Positions 11,443-22,231 of a stretch of 64,000 nt of DNA are shown here, piece by piece. Numbering within the stretch: the stretch's first letter is position 1; every line of letters begins with the position of its first letter. Below the pieces are notes generated by a model, which saw only the letters and a list, made by a program, of their open reading frames with translations, had not been told where the DNA came from and did no database searches. A program made the position numbers and the translations under genes. The DNA is from Agapanthus africanus (Eukaryota > Streptophyta > Magnoliopsida > Asparagales > Amaryllidaceae), in the NCBI GenBank assembly GCA_030015575.1, contig JASDDO010000024.1, forward strand, positions 215,532,996 through 215,596,995, read 5' to 3'.

Positions 11443-12126
11443 ATGAAGGATGAACTAGAAGAAATGCACACGGCCGACATCACTTTCGGTGACGAAGACC
11501 TTCTCCTCAGGACGTGCGATCACAACCGTCCCCTATACATCTCTGGATACTGCCATGATATCAAGATAGGCAAGATCCTGGTGGATAATGGATCCTCCGT
11601 CAATCTCCTTAATGTTCGGGTGTTGAAGGAAATCTGCATGAGCGTGCAGCACCTCGCTCGTGACAAAATTACCATCTCCGGTTTCGACTCCCAGTCATCA
11701 CGGACTCTCGGATCTGTAATACTAACATTACGCTTCGGACTACTCATCACGGACATCAAGTTTCACGTCATTGACGTTAAGACCTGCTACAACGCCTTAC
11801 TCGGTCGTCCTTGGCTACACGAGTACAACATCATCCCTTCTACACAGCATCAGTGTATGAAGTACTTTAAGGATGGTTTCGAGTATACCGTAACAGGTGA
11901 GCTGAACCCATTCTCCGTGAACGAAGTCCTCAAGTACGAAGATGCAAAGTACTTTTTGCCAGACTTCGAGGATACAGAAAAGTGTCGCAAGCCGGAGAAC
12001 AAAGCCGCCGCCACCATTCCTGTTTTCGGGAGTGATACCGAAGAAGAAGAAGAGATAGTTTACTCTGGGCTGTCTCGACGCAATGACCCGGGACCGTCCA
12101 CCCCTATATTGATCTTCGGAAGATGA
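11443..12126 (+). pseudogene. pro: Element C aspartic protease region
   Basis: The retropepsin-like core is seen at about 11560-11830: the active-site type motif ILVDNGSSVNLL, later a LLGRPWL motif and an HQCMKYF end that element B and A share. This enzyme cuts the gag-pol polyprotein in the particle. The block ends in an acidic VFGSDTEEEEE stretch also found in B as GSDTDES repeats. Confidence 0.85.
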
Positions 12127-12136
12127 GGTTAATGTT

Positions 12137-13640
12137 GTGTTCTCCAGTCGGCCGCCAATACAAGAACTCCTTGGTGATGATCGGAGTTTGCAAATCACCA
12201 TGATCCCGCCGGAGCACTACAAAGATCTTGACGCACTTGAAGCTTACAATGTGCAGGATCTGCAGACGTTTTACGTCCCTCCCAAGCAAAAGGGTGAAAA
12301 GGCGATCCTATTCTACCGGTCCACGGAAACAAGAGTCGAGAAAGAAATCTGGCATGGCGTGGATTCCACCCTTGACAGGCTTCAACCCATCCGTTTGCCC
12401 AGATATTACACAAACGGATTGAAAAGGCTATTGAAGCGCCAAGGGGTACCCTTAAAACAGACTACTCGACAAGCTCGATTCTATAACAGGATTTGGGATG
12501 TCCCTGGGACTCAGCGCAAATTGCCCAACAGGAGAATGGAAACGCTTGGGCTTGGATACGTGAGAGCCGGAAAACGGGAACGGGTCTACGGTAGCTACGC
12601 CATATATACCTTTGATGAAGAAGAGGACACCTTGTCAGAAAATGCCAACCCATCATCGGAACTGGATCTCACGATCGAAGTCCCGATTCCATCATTTGAA
12701 GAGCGAATAGACAAGCTTATCAGGAAAGCAGGTCAAAAAGCTCGGGACGATCATAATCGCGAAATGGCCATCTACGAGAAATCCAGGAAGCAACACCTTT
12801 TTCAACAGGCTGCGAAAGATGAAAATGCTCCTCCCTATCAATCTGTTGTGCAAAAGGCCCGACACAAAGGTAGAGACAAGTCAAAGAGCAGAAAAGGCGT
12901 TCGACAGCGACAAAGCAGGACCAAGAAATCATCTGATCGGGTATTGCGCGGTCCGGATTTGTCCCTCATGAAGAAGATGAGTCGAGCGTATTCCTTCCCC
13001 CGAGACAAGACGAAGAAGTTACTCGAGCTCGCCATAAAACATCAAATGATCGCGCTTCCTGAGTCTAAGCACCCTGAGCAAGCTAACAAAGTCTCTCATT
13101 CGGGCTATTGCTCTTATCACCGAGCCATAGGACACCCTATCGAAGACTGCTTCACCTTCAAGAACTGGGTCGAAGACCAGTACCAGCAAGGCAGGTTTGC
13201 TTTATCCAGCAGCTGGAGGGTAACGCCGCCACAAAAGCACGAACCCAAAGCCGCAAGAGCAGAACCAGATCCACATCGATCATGGAAGCAGATTCGCACC
13301 TGTCACATGATTACAATATTAAAAGAAGAGCCCGAGAACATAGATGAGTTCCCTTGGTGCTTCGAAAACAATGACAATGAGGTAATCTCAGAATTGCTAT
13401 CGGCTCCGAAAGAACTGGAAGATGGCATACATACTACTGCAGATAACCTCAAGAGAATTGAGTTGGGATCGGCAGACGATCCGCGACCGACATTCGTCAG
13501 CGAGCTGCTATCTGAAGAAAGGATGGCTGCGTTAAAAGACATGCTTCTACAGCATAGAGATTGCTTCGTGTGGAACTATTCCGAGATGTCGGGATTAGAC
13601 CCAGAGATTGCTGTGCATAAATTAGCAATATCCCCGGATA
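12137..13640 (+). pseudogene. Element C protease-RT spacer with a third CPYH module
   Basis: The start matches the B spacer (LQTFYVPPKQKGEKAILFYR against LKTFYVPGRKNGQKGILFYR). A basic, charged insert of about 250 codons then follows, including a module at about 12970-13230 with FPRDKTKKLLELA, YCSYHRAIGHPIEDCF and EDQYQQGRFALS. This closely resembles the nucleocapsid-like module of gag at 9800-10030. Element B lacks it at this place, so it looks like an internal duplication of a gag segment into pol. The reverse transcriptase lead-in (AVHKLAISPD) follows. Confidence 0.75.
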
Positions 13641-14440
13641 TCAAGCCAGTCAAGCAGGCGCCGAGAAGGATGCGGCTCGAGCTTGAGATGAGCATCAACG
13701 CCGAAGTCAAGAAGCTGATCGATTCTGGATTTATCCAAGAAGTCCAATATCCTGACTAGATCGCCAACATCGTCCCGGTAATGAAGAAAAATGGGACGGT
13801 GCGCATATGCGTGGACTTCAGGGATCTCAATAAAGCCTGCCCGAAGGACGATTTCCCAGTACCGGTAACCGAGCTGATGATAGTTAACACATCCACTCAC
13901 GAGGTTTTCTCTTTCATGGACGGTTCATCAGGGTACAATCAGATAAAGATGCATCCCGAAGACCAGAAGCACACTGCTTTCCGGACTCCTCTGGGCATAT
14001 TCTGCTACAAAGTCATGCCCTTCGGATTAAAAAATGCCAGTGCCACCTATCAGAGGGCCATGACAAAGATCTTTGATGATCTCATACATGAAATCGTCGA
14101 ATGCTACATCGATGACCTCGTGGTAAAAAGCATGTCATATGAAGAGCATTTAGAGCATCTGAAGACCGTATTTCAACGCCTTCGGCAATATAATTTGAAG
14201 ATGAATCCCCTCAAATGCGCATTCGGAGTATCCTCGGGTAAATTCCTAGGATTCATCATCCGACACCGAGGTATCGAAATAGATCCATCTAAGATCAAGG
14301 CGATCATGGAAATGCCACCGCCAAGGACTCTCAAACAGCTGCGGTCTCTCCAAGGGAAGCTCGCGTACATCCGGCGATTTATCGCCAACCTGTCAGGCAA
14401 GTGTCGTCCTTACAGTCACCTGATGAAGAAGGGAACTCCG
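13640..14440 (+). pseudogene. pol (RT): Element C reverse transcriptase
   Basis: The order of Ty3/gypsy RT blocks is visible: PVKQAPRRM, VRICVDFRDLNKACPKDDFP, FMDGSSGYNQIKM, YKVMPFGLKNA, the catalytic YIDD box near 14104, then KFLGFIIRHRGIEIDPSKI. The enzyme copies element RNA into DNA in the particle. The assignment is certain at superfamily level; the copy is not intact. Confidence 0.92.
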
Positions 14441-14499
14441 TTCGTCTGGGACCGAAAATGCCAGAGCGCGCTAGATGAAATCAAGCAATACCTGTAGAA

Positions 14500-14920
14500 C
14501 CCGCCGGTACTGGCTGCTCCGGTTAAGGGAAAGCCCCTTATCTTATATACAACAGCCCTCGAAGGGTCCTTAGGCGCATTATGGGCGCAAGAAAACAACC
14601 AAGGGAAGGAGAGAGCGCTCTACTATTTAAGCCGAGTTCTTCTGGGGGCAGAAAGCAATTACTCCCCTATCGAAAAACACTGCCTGGCGTTAATCTTTGC
14701 GATAACAAAACTCCGGCACTATGCATTGGCACATGAAGTCCGTCTTATATCAAAGGCGGACCCCCTAAAATATCTAATGTCAAAAGCCATATTGACAGGG
14801 AGACTCGCTAAATGGGACCTTCTCCTGATGGAGTTTTCAATAACCTATCAGCCTCTTAAGGCAGTGAAAGGCCAAGCCATCGCTGACTTCCTTGCTGAGC
14901 ATCCAGTACCTGCCGGTTCT
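14500..14920 (+). pseudogene. pol (RH): Element C RNase H (gypsy type)
   Basis: The block runs from KPLILYTTALEGSLGALWAQ through ALYYLSRVLLGAESNYSPIE, ending near VKGQAIADFLAEHPV. This is the connection and RNase H part that removes template RNA during reverse transcription. Confidence 0.85.
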
Positions 14921-14979
14921 CCTCTGAATTGCTATTTGCCAGACGAATGTGCGTTTGATGCGATCGACGGTGGTAATAC

Positions 14980-15420
14980 CCAATGGGAGCTTTATTTCGA
15001 TGGAGCATCTTCCGTGAAGAAGCGCAAACAAAGTACCCTTATAATTAAATCGGGAGTAGGACTCGTCTTTGTAACTCCACAGGGAGGGATGATGCGCTTC
15101 GCTTTCTCCTTAACAGAACCAAGAACGAACAATGAAGCCGAATACGAAGCTTTGATAGCAGGCCTCGAGATCGCCATCGGCATGGGAATTGAAAACCTCC
15201 TCATATACGGGGATTCTCAACTAGTCGTTGTCAAGTAAACGGCGGGTACCAAACGTGCAAACCGGAGTTGGTGAAGTACGGTGAAAAGGTGCAACAAATG
15301 TTGACCCAAATCCCCTCCTATATTCTGGAAAGCATACCACGCGTGGAAAACAGCAAAGCAGACGCGTTGGCCAAGCTCGCTAAAGAACTGGCTGACGAGA
15401 ACCTTGATGACGTTAAAATC
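14980..15420 (+). pseudogene. pol (aRH): Element C archaeal-type RNase H
   Basis: WELYFDGASS, then EPRTNNEAEYEALIAGLE and IYGDSQLVV, then VENSKADALAKLAKELA, form the second RNase H domain known from the Tat lineage of plant Ty3/gypsy elements. Its presence before integrase is the main lineage marker here. Confidence 0.88.
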
Positions 15421-15619
15421 GTGGTGCAAAGCCGTCGGGTGCTTGCCCCAGCAGAAATATCTCCGGAATCATCCGAAGAGAAGGGAGCAATTGAGCAGAC
15501 AACCCTACAAATAAAAGATCGTGAGAAGGCTGAGGACTGGAGGGAGGTCTTCATAGACTACTTTAAGTCCCACCGAATGCCTGAAGAAGCGTCTTCAAGA
15601 CATCAGCTCATGAAATGAG

Positions 15620-16787
15620 CTCTGTCTTTCGCCTTCGTCAACGATACTCTGTATAAAAGGTCGTTTGACTCTTTATGGTTGAGATGCCTGGGACCTGTCG
15701 AAGCGAAAAGGGTCGTTCAGGAAGTTCACGACGGACTCTGCGGTTCTCACCAAGCAGGCCCGAAGATGAAATTGAAGATCAAACGAATGGGTTATTATTG
15801 GCCCACGATGATCCAGGACTGCCTCGAGTATGCGAAGCAATGCCACTCGTGCCAGATTCATGGGGACTTTATCCACCAGCATCCAAATCCACTACATCCA
15901 ACGGTGTCTAGCTGGCCATTCGAAATGTAGAGAACTGACATAATCGTCCCCATCGAACCAGCGTCATCCAGGGGACATCGTTTTATCCTGGCAATGACTG
16001 ATTACTTCTCTAAATGGGCGGAAGCAGTACCGTTAAGGGAAGTGAAGGCAGAAAATATTCTTCATTTCTTCAAGACGCACGTCATTTATCGGTTTGGAAC
16101 TCCGCGGCGGATTATTTCTGATAACGGGCCAGCCTACAGAAGTCACAAGATCAACCGCTTTGCGCAACAACATAATATAGACTGGAGGTATTCCTCAGTT
16201 TATAATCCGCGAGCTAACGGTCTCGCCGAGGCCTTCAACAAGACCTTGACGAAAATCATAAAGAAAACGGTGTCCCGAAATAAGAAGGACTGGCACGAGA
16301 AACTACAGGAGGCTCTCTAGGCATACCGAACTACGTTCAAAACGGCCACGAACACAACGCCGTACGCATTGGTATTTGGTACAGAAGCAGTACCCCCCTC
16401 AAAATAGAGTTACCCTCTATACGAGTGGCAGTCCACTACGAGCTGACGGACGAAGAAAATGCTCACCTCCGGCTTGAGGAGCTTGATGCCCTTGATGAGA
16501 CCCAGCTCATAGCACGACAAAATCTGGAGACTTACAAAGCAAAGATGGCGCGCTCATACGAAAGATTGACCAGGCCGAGGACGTTCCGCCAAGGCGAACT
16601 TGTGCTGATTGTCAGAAGACCTATGATCCCCAATCGCGCCAAGCGGGGAAAATTCGAGCCAAACTATGAAGGCCCGTACATCATAGACAAGGTCTACCAG
16701 GGTGGAGATTATCTACTCATGGATATGCACGGTGAAAGACGTTTCAGACCAGTGAACGGTCGCTTCCTGAAGAAATACTACGCTTAA
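15620..16787 (+). pseudogene. pol (INT): Element C integrase
   Basis: A zinc-binding H-H-C-C segment lies at about 15720-15870 (VHDGLCGSHQAGPK, CHSCQIHGD). The catalytic core shows MTDYFSKWAEAVP, IISDNGPAY and NPRANGLAEAFNKTL. A C-terminal part with GPYIIDKVYQGGDYLL ends at a stop near 16787. The domain inserts the DNA copy into the genome. The copy is broken. Confidence 0.9.
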
Positions 16788-16884
16788 CGGGTCAAAGCCT
16801 AGGTCAATGATAGATGACAACGACTATGTCCGCTCGCTATCTTCCTAAGCCCGAACTCTAAGTAGTAACCAGCATCCTTTACAA

Positions 16885-17222
16885 CGGACCGAAACGTCCT
16901 TAAAATAACATCGGACCGAAACGTCCTTAAACTAACGGCGGACCGAAATGTCCTTAAACTAACATCGGACCGAAACGTCCTTAAACTAACGGCGGACCGA
17001 AACGTCCTTAAACTAACAATCGACCGAAATGTCCTTAAACTAACATCGGACCGAAACGTCCTTAAACTAACGGCGGACCGAAATGTCCTTAAACTAACAT
17101 CGGACCGAAACGTTCTTAAACTAACGGCGGACCGAAATGTCCTTAAACTAACATCGGACCGAAACGTCCTTAAACTAAAAACGGACCACTATGTCCTAAA
17201 ACTAGCCGTTGACCGAGACGTC
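16885..17222. repeat. 27-bp GGAC-N6-GTCC tandem array, C 3' region
   Basis: About eleven units of roughly 27 bases. Each has GGACCGAAAYGTCC and then TTAAACTAAC. Arms are constant and the 6-base loops vary slightly. It is the same motif type as in the C LTR, but in a more regular form. Confidence 0.85.
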
Positions 17223-17267
17223 GATAAACTACGGTGGATTGCAATACCTCGAAGCCGATAAAAATAA

Positions 17268-17385
17268 AAACGGTATGTCCATAAGCAAAAAGGGCACGGA
17301 TGAAAACCCGAAAGGTCTCCGTGAGTAAAAACAGCGGGGCTACCGGCGAGTGTTCGTGAAAACCCGAAAGGGCGCGACCTCGTAA
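17268..17385 (+). repeat. GAAAACCCGAAAGG module, copy 1
   Basis: A block of about 115 bases starts GGTATGTCCATAAGCAAAA and contains GATGAAAACCCGAAAGG twice, ending in a CCTCG word. A second copy starts at 19169, directly after solo LTR S1, and a third lies in element B at 42971-43080. The tail at 17386-17427 is an A-rich low-complexity stretch. Confidence 0.75.
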
Positions 17386-17427
17386 TATAGATATAAAAAT
17401 AAAAAATAAAAAATAAAAAAAGGGTAT

Positions 17428-19168
17428 TGTTCATATCAGAATATTGCATTTTATACCGCCCATTCTTACGCTCGTGTGTTTATAGGTAGGTACTTTTAAT
17501 CCGTGTTTGTTACATGTTTACAGAATACAGGTTTTTAGTCCAAATATTGTAAATCAAGATAAAATCTCCACAGTTACGCCAAATGCAGAACATCTGTCGA
17601 CAGCAGATAAAAGCCGGGTTCCGGTCATCCATATCCGTCCAGTTCCGAGTACCGGTTCCCAATACAAGACATGTGACAGTGGTCATTCATGTCTGGGACA
17701 AGCACAGAGCACAAGAGGGGCTGCACAAGAATCAATGGGTGCACGGAGCTCGAGGGAGATAAAGTCAAAAGTGAAGAAAAGATAATGCAATCTTGGACTT
17801 GGAATTCTGAAGATATTCTGGAAAGATTATCAGAAACTACATGTACCAAACAACAGGGCACAGGAAACCAGGGCAGACATGAAAAGACCAGCACCTAATT
17901 CCACAGTACGGCCGCGCATGCGCGGCCAAAAGGGGGTTTTGGCCGCGTATGCGCCGCAGTATGGGGCCCTCTCACTGTCAGATTTTGGGGTTATTTTGGG
18001 GATTTCACATGTAGTCTGCTGGTTGCCCTAAAACCCATTTCCCTGCCTATAAATACAGCAGATCAGGGCTGAGCCAAGAGAGCAATTTAGGAGCTTTTCT
18101 TTGTTCTTCATTTTTGTTGTTTTGTTCTTCTTCTTCCTCTTCTTCATTCTTTCTCCATGACATTGTAGTGAGAGCTTTTGAGTGGAAGATTAATGAAGAT
18201 GAGGGCTTATTATCTTTCTTGTTAGTTTTCTCCCCCTTGAGATTCTTGCTTTCTCTTGCTCATTCAACCTCTTCATTGAGCTTGAATGGGTAAGAGTTAG
18301 TTATTGATCTCAAGGGTCGTATTTTCTCACGGGACTAGTTCTTCACTTCACATGCGTTCTCTACCCTTCCCTTGATCTTGCAAGTTCTACATTGAGCTTG
18401 CAAGTTTAAGGGTTGGCTATTGAGCACATGCTTGGCTTGGGTTCTACTTCCGTGTTCTTTTTATTTGCTTATTTATTACTTGCATTTTTCATTCTTGCTT
18501 TTATTACTTGCAATTTTATTCATGCACTTTAAATACTTGTATCTTTTCTTTTCTTTGTTCTTTTCTTTTTGTCCTCTCTTTTTGGTTCTCTTTTGTGAAT
18601 GTATGTAATTATTGTTGTTAAGATAAAATACGGTATTATAAGTTAACATTTCTTTGCCAATTCCTTTTCCCGTTATTTTCCATTTGAACTTCGCCCAAAC
18701 CATACGCAAGCGCTCCGTTAGGCACCGTACCCTGACAAGGTAACGGTGATTCCTAACCGCGACCGGTTGCGTTCGGTTTGGCCGGAGGCGAAAGCAAGAG
18801 ACAAGAACGGAAGGACAAGGGTAAATAAGCCGGATTCCACAAATACCGCGCTTAAATCCCCTAATCCACGTTGTTGCCAATTGCTTAGCTTCAATTGGTC
18901 AAGACTCGGCTCAAAGGTTTTGAGTACGGATTTCTTTAGCTTATAATCTCGTATCTTTTCTTAACAACTTTATACTTGCAGATAAACACATAGGTTAGAA
19001 CAAACTCATACAGATTCTTTATTGACTCGTCTAAGACAAGAAGGTAAGATAACACCATCTCCCTGTGGACCGACCCGTGCTCAACCGGCTAGCTGCAAAG
19101 CGACACCGTCCTGATCGCGGTTACACTTAAATTCTTTGAACATCCGACACGCCAAAAGCGTGCGATCA
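17428..19168 (+). mobile_element. Solo LTR S1 (Ty3/gypsy-like, possibly Athila type)
   Basis: 1741 bases, TG...CA ended (TGTTCATATC ... GTGCGATCA), flanked by GGTAT at 17423-17427 and 19169-19173. There is no internal region, so this is a solo LTR left by recombination between two LTRs. A GC-rich inverted repeat lies at 17905-17955, a TATAAATA box at 18048, and CTCCCTGTGGACCGACCC near its end, a word pattern I associate with Athila-type LTRs. It is homologous to S3 in the opposite orientation. The lineage is tentative. Confidence 0.88.
18048..18055 (+). promoter_or_regulatory. TATA box of S1
   Basis: TATAAATA about 100 bases after the GC-rich inverted repeat, followed by a pyrimidine-rich leader. 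Confidence 0.6.
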
Positions 19169-19283
19169 GGTATGCCCATAAGCAAAAGGGGAATAGATGA
19201 AAACCCGAAAGAGCTCCGTGAGTAAAAACAGCAGGGCTACCGACGAGTGTTTGTGAAAACCCGAAAGGGCGCAACCTCGTTAA
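19169..19283 (+). repeat. GAAAACCCGAAAGG module, copy 2
   Basis: Second copy of the block at 17268-17385, with the same order of words (GGTATGCCCATAAGC, GATGAAAACCCGAAAG, CTACCGACGAGTGTTTGTG). S1 sits at the join between the two tandem copies; the first five bases double as the S1 target duplication. Confidence 0.75.
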
Positions 19284-19289
19284 AAGACA

Positions 19290-19506
19290 CTTACAGGGTC
19301 CTCTCGACCTTGTAAGGAGAAACCATCCGCGTGAGATCCTTACGACTCACAAGGGAGCAACACACTTAGGGATCCTCACGATTCCTAAGGAGAAATTACA
19401 CTTGCGAGATCCTCACGACTCGTAAGGAGAACTCTCTTATGGGACCCTCACGGCTCATAAGATTTGAAAGCCTTAAGTTACAGAGACCTGAACCTGTGCT
19501 TAAGCA
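19290..19506. repeat. Six-hairpin cassette, copy 1
   Basis: A run of inverted repeats with near-constant loops (ATCCTCACGA and variants) and different matched arms. In order the arms are CTTACA/TTGTAAG, GTGAG/CTCAC, CTTAGG/CCTAAG, TTGCGAG/CTCGTAA and CTTATG/CATAAG. A longer-looped CTTAAG pair closes the cassette. Copies occur at 19640-19860, 22699-22915 and 43095-43320. Confidence 0.8.
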
Positions 19507-19639
19507 ACCCACACAACCTTCGATATTGCCCTACAGGCGGCTCAATACTGACCCTTGTATACAATCCACGGGCACGAATAAACATTTCCCCGACCAAGTC
19601 CCATCCGTGGCCAGGGATATGTTCATATGGAAAACAACC

Positions 19640-19860
19640 CTTGTAAATCCTCTCGACTTATAAGGAGAAAACCTTTTTGTAAGATCCTTACGACTTGCAA
19701 GAGGACACGCACTTAGGAATCCCCACGATTCCCAAGGAGAAAACACACCTACAAGATCCTCACGACTTGTAGGGAGAAATACCTTTATGAGACCCTTACG
19801 GCTCATGAAGTCAAAAGCCTTAGTCGGCGGGACCCTAACCCTGTTTACTAAGCCACCTTT
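19640..19860. repeat. Six-hairpin cassette, copy 2
   Basis: Same order of hairpins as copy 1, with altered arms: CTTGTAA/TTATAAG, TTGTAAG/CTTGCAA, CTTAGGAATC/GATTCCCAAG, CTACAAG/CTTGTAG, TTATGAG/CTCATGA, and a closing CCTTAG..CTAAG pair. Between copies 1 and 2 lies the word GTATACAATCCACGGGC (19555-19573). Confidence 0.8.
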
Positions 19861-19869
19861 GTTCAGCAT

Positions 19870-20330
19870 TGACAGAGGCAAATGATGATTCGCTCCTGGC
19901 AATATCCTAGTTGTAGCGGTGTTGATGCCGAAATCGGTGTCTAAAATCCAAGCTTGCAGCGAAAAGGCTAGTGAGCCACGCATGCATACGAAATAGCCGA
20001 AATGATGGGGCAACTTGCAATAAAAAGCAGCAAGTAAAAATGTATGCATAAAAAATAGCCGAAGTGATAGGGCAACTCGCAATAAAAAGCAGCGAGTAGA
20101 AAATAAATAGCCGAAATGATTGGGCACCGCGAAAAATAGCCAAAATGATGGGGCAATCGCGATCTTCGCGATATAAAAGCTGAAATGATAAAGCATCGCG
20201 GAAAAAGAAATAAAATAAAAATGAAATTTATGCCCTGCAGGCGATGTTCCATCACACCCTGTATACAATCCAAGGGCATAAACAAAGAAGTGAACATACC
20301 TCTCCCCCAGGTTTCACCAAAGAAAGAAGC
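19870..20330. repeat. AATAGCCGAAATGATGGGGCA repeats in two size classes
   Basis: Imperfect units with AATAGCCGAAATGAT followed by GGGGCAAC occur near 19989, 20048, 20106, 20135 and 20165, spaced about 58 or 30 bases apart. They are preceded by one ATGATGATTCGCTCCTGG word that element B repeats many times. A variant of GTATACAATCCACGGGC is at 20262-20279. No coding content is seen. Confidence 0.6.
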
Positions 20331-20499
20331 TAAATCTCGACGGGCCACAAGCGACCCAGAGATCATCCCAACACTCGTCTCGTAACGACGGACACAACTT
20401 CAAACAAAGCGGAGCAGCGGCAACCCCTAGTTCCATGGCTCGGCGATATACATATCACCAACAGTCAAACCTCCATCCCGTGAAATGCGGATACAATCA

Positions 20500-22221
20500 G
20501 CAAAATTCCTGGTTACGTGGAACGCGGATAACGTCACTCTTTGACCCCGTGGAAAACGTCCAGAACGGATCCTGGTCCTCGCAGAGCACGGCAGTGAACT
20601 AGTGTGAAGCATCTAGAACGGAGCCTAGTCCTCGCCGAGCACGGCAGTGAACCCGTGTGAAGCATCTAGTGCAAAATTCCGGGTTACGTGGAACGCAGAT
20701 AACGTCACTCTTTGACCCCGCGGAAAACATCCAGAGCGGATCCTGGTCCTCGCAGAGCACGGCAGTGAACCTGTGTGAAGCATCCAGAGCGGAGCCTAGT
20801 CCTCGCCGAGCACGGCAGTGAACCCGTGTGAAGCATCTAGTGCAAAATTCCTGGTTACGTGGAACGCGGATAACGTCACTCTTTGACCCCGTGGAAAACG
20901 TCCAGAGCAGATCCTGGTCCTCGCAGAGCACGGCAGTGAACTCGTGTGAAGCATTCAGAGCGGAGCCTAGTCCTCGCCGAGCACGGCAGTGAACCCGTGT
21001 GAAGCATCTAGTGCAAAATTCCTGGTTACGTGGAACGCGGATAACGTCACTCTTTGACCCCGTGGAAAACGTCCAGAGCGGATCCTGGTCCTCGCAGAGC
21101 ACGGCAGTGAACCCGTGTGAAGCATCCAGAGCGGAGCCTAGTCCTCGCCGAGCACGGCAGTGAACCCGTGTGAAGCATCTAGTGCAAAATTCCTGGTTAC
21201 GTGGAACGCGGATAACGTCACTCTTTGACCCCGTGGAAAACGTCCAGAGCGGATCCTGGTCCTCGCAGAGCACGGTAGTGAACCCGTGTGAAGCATCCAG
21301 AGCGGAGCCTAGTCCTCGCCGAGCACGGCAGTGAACCCGTGTGAAGCATCTAGTGCAAAATTCCTGGTTACGTGGAACGCGGATAACGTCACTCTTTGAC
21401 CCCGTGGAAAACGTCCAGAGCGGATCCTGGTCCTCGCAGAGCACGGCAGTGAACCCGTGCGAAGCATCCAGAGCAGAGCCTAGTCCTCGCTGAGCACGGC
21501 AGTGAACCCGTGTGAAGCATCTAGTGCAAAATTCCTGGTTACGTGGAACGCGGATAACGTCACTCTTTGACCCCGTGGAAAACGTCCAGAGCGGATCCTG
21601 GTCCTCGCAGAGCACGGCAGTGAACCCGTGTGAAGCATCCAGAGCGGAGCCTAGTCCTCGCCGAGCACGGCAGTGAACCCGTGTGAAGCATCTAGTGCAA
21701 AATTCCTGGTTACGTGTAACGCAGATAATGTCACTCTTTGACCCCGTGGAAAACGTCCAGAGCGGAGCCTAGTCCTCGCCAAGCACGGCAGTAAACACGT
21801 GTGAAGCATCTAGTGCAAAATTCCTGGTTACGTGGAACGCGGATAACGTCACTCTTTGACCCCGCGGAAAACATCCAGAGCGGAGCCTAGTCCTCGCCAA
21901 GCACGGCAGTGAACCCGTGTGAAGCATCTAGTGCAAAATTCCTGGTTACGTGGAACGCGGATAACGTCACTCTTTCACCCCGTGGAAAACGTCCAAAGCG
22001 GAGCCTAGTCCTCGCCAAGCACGACAGTGAACCCCTGTGAAGCATCTATTGCAAAATTCCTGGTTAGGTGGAACGCGGATAACGTCACTCTTTGACCCCG
22101 CGGAAAACATCCAGAGCGGATCCTGGTCCTCGCAGAGCACGGCAGTGAACCCGTGTGAAGCATCCAGAGCGGAGCCTGGTCCTCGCCAAGCACGGCAGTG
22201 AACCCGTGTGAAGCATCCAGA
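20500..22221. repeat. 171/118-bp tandem array in C 3' region
   Basis: Units start at GCAAAATTCCTGG: 20500, 20671, 20842, 21013, 21184, 21355, 21526, 21697, 21815, 21933, 22051, ending at 22222. That is eight units of 171 and three of 118. The 171 form is the 118 form plus a 53-base internal duplication (GAGCACGGCAGTGAACCCG block). Units are highly alike. Because 171 is divisible by three, a long minus-strand frame stays open; I treat it as spurious. Confidence 0.93.
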
Positions 22222-22231
22222 GCAAACACCG

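Noticed and set aside
17507-17898. Short overlapping frames in S1 with a partner in S3 (51163-51522, minus strand)
   Set aside because: The shared peptide reflects shared LTR sequence; the frames differ in ends and hold no domain.
20599-21615. 338-codon open frame on the minus strand
   Set aside because: It is the 171-base tandem unit read through; 171 is a multiple of three, so the frame stays open by arithmetic. No initiation context or domain.
20500-22221. Centromeric satellite block
   Set aside because: Unit length is suggestive, but the array is short and lies inside element C; nothing here shows a centromere.
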